Of a DNA stretch of 11,664 nt, positions 7,907-11,664 are shown piece by piece. The first letter of the stretch is position 1. Each line of letters starts with the position of its first letter. The position numbers were made by a program, and so were the translations under genes. The stretch spans positions 1 through 11,664 of the forward strand of contig SDVU01000634.1 of the NCBI GenBank assembly GCA_016256075.1, given 5' to 3'. The DNA is from Dictyocoela muelleri. Its lineage: Eukaryota; Microsporidia. Below the pieces are notes generated by a model. The model did no database searches. It had not been told where the DNA came from and saw only the letters and a list, made by a program, of their open reading frames with translations.

Positions 7907-8786
7907 GAATCACTATTAAAAAATCATGTGAGATAAAAATAACTACTGTTAAAAAATAACGATCGGTTCGGAAATCTAATGAAATTTTTATTATATTTTA
8001 TGTGAACCTTTATAAGATATTTATTTTATAATTTGTTAATTTAGAATAATTAATTCCTTATAATATACTGTTTTATCAATCTAAACAATATAAGTAAATC
8101 CCGAGCTCTAGTTAAAGCAGTTTGTTTCGGAATCTAGTTTTTATGTTTTTTACGTAATGTAGTAATTCTAGCAATAATCTTACCGTTATGTATATTTTCA
8201 TTTATATTAGTTTTGTTATATAACACATAGATTAGTCTTATTTAGAAAGAAATACAAGATTAAAAATGTTTTTTAATTACACCATTATTTGTATCTTACT
8301 ATTCTAAATTATTGTACATATCTTAGTCAGACACATTTGATTTTCGTTTTAATATATTTTAAGAAAAAATCTATTTTATTATAAATATACAGAGCCAACA
8401 TAAGTGTATTCTTCCGAAATATTATTTACAATATGATTTCTACTATAAATATTTAAGTAAGCTTAAATTTGTTAAATTTGTAAAATCTCTAATGTTTATG
8501 TGATCAATTTCTAGCTTGTTAAATATAAATTTTTTCTTTCATATTTGCTCAGTCTAATTGAGAGTGTTTGCGAATTAATCGACACGATTTTTCCTTCAAC
8601 TTTTAAAAAAAATTTTAATGTTTGGGAATTTAAACTAGAATTAAATATTTATTTGAATGCGTTTATACATTTTACTTTATTAAAAACGTCAATTAAGTAA
8701 TTGTTATATTTTTAAAAACATTTTTTCAAAAATTTTTCTTCTATTTAAGAAGTAATATTGCATAAATACAAAAAGTATTTATTGTG
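7907..8786. other. No gene seen
   Basis: About 0.9 kb of AT-rich sequence with no protein-like frame, RNA gene or repeat that I can support. Confidence 0.5.
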
Positions 8787-8866
8787 ATATATTTTATGGC
8801 TATTTCATATATATTCAAATATCAGTTTATTTTACCAAAGTCGTTTGTCTTATTAAAAATGAATTC
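8787..8866 (+). repeat. 80-bp direct repeat, left copy, abutting the foldback element
   Basis: Matches 9462-9542. From 8812 to 8866 the two copies differ at only two positions; the first 25 bases include one indel. The copy ends GAATTC exactly where the foldback arm begins. The right copy ends in the same GAATTC and continues into different sequence. Confidence 0.85.
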
Positions 8867-8961
8867 GGCTTGGTCCCAAAATCACCATAAGTGCTTTTTT
8901 GTCCAAAAATACCCGAATTATTTTTTAAACTATAAAAATATAAAAAAATTAAAGAAAACAT

Positions 8962-9174
8962 TTAATCCAACTTCCAATTAAAGTTAAAAACTATTTTTTT
9001 GAGAAAATCAATGTTGTTATATGTTTCGTAATCGACTAAAAAAGATTTCATCTTTTCAACCGGACGAATAAAATGTATAGAGTGAAGGGATAGAAATATT
9101 TTTTGCTCTGTTATTTCTTGTTCTTTGATAATTTGACTGGCCCCAAAATCACCGTATGGTCGTTGTATCCCCAA
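8962..9174 (-). CDS. Protein-like frame carried between foldback arms A and B
   Basis: A 70-codon minus-strand frame. Its first 12 or so codons lie in arm B, but the rest (SQIIKEQEITEQKIFLSLHS, then HFIRPVEKMKSFLVDYETYN and DFLKKIVFNFNWKLD) lies in the only part of the element that is not arm sequence and has a mixed, protein-like composition. I do not recognise it. It could be a captured host fragment, the end of the lost transposase, or chance. No promoter or signal is visible. Confidence 0.25.
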   Translation of the reverse strand: MGIQRPYGDFGASQIIKEQEITEQKIFLSLHSIHFIRPVEKMKSFLVDYETYNNIDFLKKIVFNFNWKLD

Positions 9175-9284
9175 ATCACTGAATATTTTTTTAACCCCTA
9201 AATAGTATTTAATCTAGAAAAAAATATCATTAAAAGGAATAATAGAAAAAATTGCTTGTTATGGTTATTTTTATAAACATAAAG
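9138..9284 (+). repeat. Foldback arm B
   Basis: Inverted partner of 9313-9461, with long identical runs such as GAATATTTTTTTAACCCC and AGAAAAAATTGCTTGTTATG. The high similarity of B and C compared with arm A suggests B-C is the younger pair or has been kept similar by conversion. Confidence 0.85.
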
Positions 9285-9312
9285 GGTGAAACGACTATAC
9301 CACTGTTTTTCT

Positions 9313-9461
9313 CTTTATGATTATAAATATAACCATAACAAGCAATTTTTTCTATTATTCTTTTTAATTATATTTTTTTCTGGATTAAAGACTATTTAGG
9401 GGTTAAAAAAATATTCGGTGATTTTGGGACCAACGACCCTACGGTGATTTTGAGACCCAAC
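9313..9461 (-). repeat. Foldback arm C
   Basis: Inverted partner of arm B, and of the diverged arm A. It contains GGTGATTTTGGGACC (about 9418-9431) and GGTGATTTTGAGACC (about 9443-9457), the duplicated subterminal motif. Confidence 0.85.
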
Positions 9462-9542
9462 GTATATTCTATGGCTTTTTTGTTATATATTCAAATATCA
9501 GTATATTTTACCAAAGTCGTTCGTCTTATTAAAAATGAATTC
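9462..9542 (+). repeat. 80-bp direct repeat, right copy, abutting the foldback element
   Basis: Partner of 8787-8866. It begins GTATATTCTATGGC right after foldback arm C and ends at GAATTC. Downstream sequence (ATACCAAATACTG) replaces the foldback sequence that follows the left copy. Confidence 0.85.
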
Positions 9543-9617
9543 ATACCAAATACTGCCATACCTTGAAAAGCATTAGCTGAGATTATAGAAAACTGGATAG
9601 CAAATGTATTATTTTAA
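9471..9617 (+). pseudogene. Small reading frame split by the foldback element
   Basis: One frame from ATG 9471 to TAA 9617 reads MAFLLYIQISVYFTKVVRLI, KNEFIPNTAIP, one stop, then KALAEIIENWIANVLF. It uses the right direct repeat as its first half. The left direct repeat carries the same KVV(C)LIKNEF but then runs into the foldback arm. This looks like a short coding remnant interrupted by the insertion. I do not recognise the protein, and with 48 codons it could be chance; the composition of the second half (Ala, Glu, Trp) is less AT-driven than its surroundings. Confidence 0.3.
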
Positions 9618-10479
9618 ATAAAAATTCTCTTTTTTTAGTATCTATAAATATTTAATAAGACTATATTTTTGATATGCATAGGAATATATCGAACAATTAT
9701 CCATTTATCAAATACAAATTCTTTTTAATTGAGAGAAAAAAAAACGGCACAAAACTGTTTGTATATTTTTTTTCCATTAAAAAAAGTATAATATTTAGTA
9801 AATTTGTTTTTATAATCTATTAATAAAATTTTTTGATTAATAAAAATTTTTTATAAACAAGAATCCTGGAAATAAATAAGTCGACTTTATGATTAGAAGA
9901 GTCCTACACTATATCTGTAGATTTTATAAGTTTCTCAAAGTTTATTTATTTTATTCATATTTTATAAATAAAATTTATAATTTCTAAATATTATATTATA
10001 CCATGTATATCTGAAATTATATACTATTATTATTTATAGATTTCTTCTTTCTAAAAAATGAAAAAAATAAAAAAGATTATAAAATAAAAAATAACTAATA
10101 AACTCGGCATCGCCCTAGAAAATTCGTAAGAGACATCCTATAACTTAAATATAGAGATAAAATATCTTATTTAACAGTATTTATAACCTCAAATTAATAC
10201 ATTCCTAGAGTTATACCGTGCATTAAACCATATATTTGCATTTGTTTATGCATTCTGGTCTATGAAGAACCAAATAATATTTATATTAAAAAGTCAATTA
10301 TATTTTTATAATAATAGTTATTTATAATTTTAACACCTAACAGATAAAAATTTGATTAATGTAAATTATCCGCCCTAAAGAATATCATTTGAACCATTCC
10401 ACTCTAAAAAATATATGTAAATTATATCGCTTCGTAATAATTTTAAAAACGTCAAAACGCTATATATTTAATTTTTTTA
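9618..10479. other. No gene recognised
   Basis: AT-rich sequence. A minus-strand stretch at about 10235-10085 reads MHKQMQIYGLMHGITLGMY and later SYRMSLTNFLGRCRVY in one frame with two stops between; this is too little to call. No left TIR for the neighbouring Merlin relic was found here. Confidence 0.4.
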
Positions 10480-11484
10480 ATTATTTTATCAGTTCTGGGG
10501 TAATTAAGTTCTCATTCTAAATCATAACAAAAGTTATGTGCTGTCATTATATATTTATTTGAATATTATTTAACCTTTCAATATTAACTCCTTCCAAATT
10601 TTTTATTTTTAGCTTTTAAACATTTTAAAATAATTCCACGTGCTGAGTAATAACTCCATTTAAAGAGTTCACAAAGTAAGCTTATGATAAACAATTTTCG
10701 AAAAACCTGGTCGGGATATATTTTTTCAATAACTTGGCTATAAATCAGTATGGATTATTTTTCCTAATTTACAAACACGATGCATAATATGTAATAAAGC
10801 CCTATCAGAAGGATTAGATTACAACCTTCATGTTTTCTATTAAAGTCGACCTACTAGTAAATACATTTTGAAGATCCAGACTTACTCTTTAAGTGATCTA
10901 CAGTACATTTCCCTACCCTGTGTACAAAGAGATTCGTTTATTTGGCAGACAATACCCGGTCTTTCTAGTCTCAATAGTTCCATAGTAAAATAAGAAGACG
11001 CTATTACACTTAAAAATTGAAAAATATTTCCTAATGCAGGTCTTATAATATAATATCTTATAACCGAAAATTTAATTATAGAAGACAGCAATAAATAAAT
11101 AAAAACAATGTGTATAATTTTTGTCTAAACCCTTAAAGCAGGACACAAAAAATACTGACAATTTTTTTTAAAATTTTGCAACGAGTTATATTTGCGAAAA
11201 CCAAAAAAAATAAAACATTGTCTTTTTATTTTTCTTGTAAACATCTAATTATAATTTCACGACATCTTTAAAATGATTATAAAAGTTCTATTATCTGTAA
11301 TTTTATAAGATGTTTTTTAAGTGCATTCATCACCTTCAAGACATAGTTTCAAGATTGTTTCTCTACCATTTTAGGGGTTTGAAAATTTTTCGAAAATTTC
11401 ATGTAAATAATCTCGCGCTATTTGTTTAGATAATTTGCTTATCTAAAATTTTCTTATTAATTTATACATATCTTTTTTTGTCAT
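10480..11484 (-). pseudogene. Merlin (ISXO2/IS1595-like) transposase relic M2
   Basis: Read on the minus strand from ATG 11484 (MTKKDMYKLIRKF, then SKLSKQIARDYLHEIFEKF, a plausible Merlin N-terminus). KLCLEGDECT and KITDNRTF (about 11335-11285) fall where the zinc ribbon should be. A 69-codon open piece (11091-10885) contains LERPGIVCQINESLCTQGRE, matching GGPGIVVQIDESLF, with the first catalytic Asp changed to Asn (codon 10936-10938); it ends MYCRSLKE, and VWIF follows the stop. RALLHIMHRVCKLGKIIHTD matches the block leading to the second Asp (codon 10744-10746), then PSY and SRPGFSKIVYHKLT. FVNSLNGVITQHVELF matches FVxPxTGxHTQxIE, with Glu at 10634-10636. The C-terminal part fades near 10480. 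Several stops and frame changes; no TIRs identified. The span of about 335 codons fits a full-length family member. Confidence 0.78.
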
Positions 11485-11664
11485 AGTAATAAAAAAAAAT
11501 ATTTGCATTACTACAGTTTAGAAAATCTAAATCGCCTAAAAAATTTTATGAATACATCTCGGGAAATATATGTCTTCATATTATTTTGATCTACAAAATA
11601 TTAGATCTTTTTTACATGCACGTAAAACTAATTTTTTATGGCCTATAATAATTAGAGTCTTTTT
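11485..11664. other. No gene seen; window edge
   Basis: AT-rich sequence upstream of Merlin relic M2. It should contain that element's 5' TIR if still present, but I could not match it to anything on the other side. Confidence 0.4.

Larger units (their letters stand above)
8867..9461. mobile_element. Compound foldback / MITE-like element, family unknown
   Basis: About 595 bp bounded by inverted ends GGCTTGGTCCCAAAATCACC (left) and GTTGGGTCTCAAAATCACC (right end read inward). It contains three copies of one arm: A (8867 to about 8975, diverged, same orientation as B), B (9138-9284) and C (9313-9461, inverted). B and C are nearly perfect inverted partners over about 147 bp around a 28-bp loop, so 9138-9461 alone looks like a palindromic MITE. 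Each arm holds two copies of GG(T/C)CCCAAAATCACCG about 26 bp apart. No transposase is present. The TIR does not match a superfamily I can name with confidence. The element is flanked by direct repeats of about 80 bp. Confidence 0.75.

Noticed and set aside
8861-8870. GAATTCGGC as a cloning-adaptor join
   Set aside because: The GAATTC lies inside a repeat that recurs intact at 9537-9542 in natural flanking sequence, so it is genomic.
8784-8981. 65-codon plus-strand frame as a gene
   Set aside because: It joins the left direct repeat to foldback arm A across the insertion edge, so it is a chance fusion.

Overview
The window is very AT-rich eukaryotic DNA (my estimate is 75-80% A+T), and I find no intact protein-coding gene in it. 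No tRNA, rRNA, prokaryote-style operon or ribosome-binding pattern was recognised. What can be read is a graveyard of cut-and-paste DNA transposons: one hAT-like end, one FLYWCH/MULE element with long inverted ends, three separate Merlin (ISXO2/IS1595-like DDE) transposase relics, and a compound foldback element of unknown family. This mixture points to a eukaryote with an expanded, AT-rich, transposon-laden genome. A microsporidian with a large genome or an AT-rich invertebrate would both fit; the sequence does not let me choose, and the host is an inference.

Layout. 1-167: right end of a hAT-like element with subterminal GGGACCCCC repeats. 475-1182 (+): Merlin transposase relic M3. 1328-4371: a 2.7-kb MULE (1489-4207) with about 100-bp inverted ends and a decayed D-D-E transposase. 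It carries a second element, Merlin M1 (3035-4046, transposase on minus), inserted behind the MULE gene, and is bracketed by direct repeats of about 163 bp. 4382-5300: extremely AT-rich spacer closed by a short inverted pair and a hairpin. 5673-6570 (-) and 6736-7906 (+): protein-like but unrecognised, heavily interrupted reading frames. 7907-8786: no gene seen. 8787-9542: foldback element (8867-9461) with three copies of one arm, bracketed by direct repeats of about 80 bp, which seem to split a small reading frame continuing to 9617. 9618-10479: nothing recognisable. 10480-11484 (-): Merlin relic M2.

The most unusual signal is that two unrelated inverted-repeat elements (the MULE and the foldback) are each bounded exactly by long direct repeats, about 163 bp and about 80 bp. 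MULEs normally make target duplications of about 8-11 bp. The left boundary reads AATTCGGC in both cases. Either these are exceptionally long target-site duplications, or the elements sit at junctions of pre-existing tandem duplications. No working gene system is visible; the relics act together only as a record of successive transposon invasions, in which Merlin M1 is younger than the MULE that contains it.
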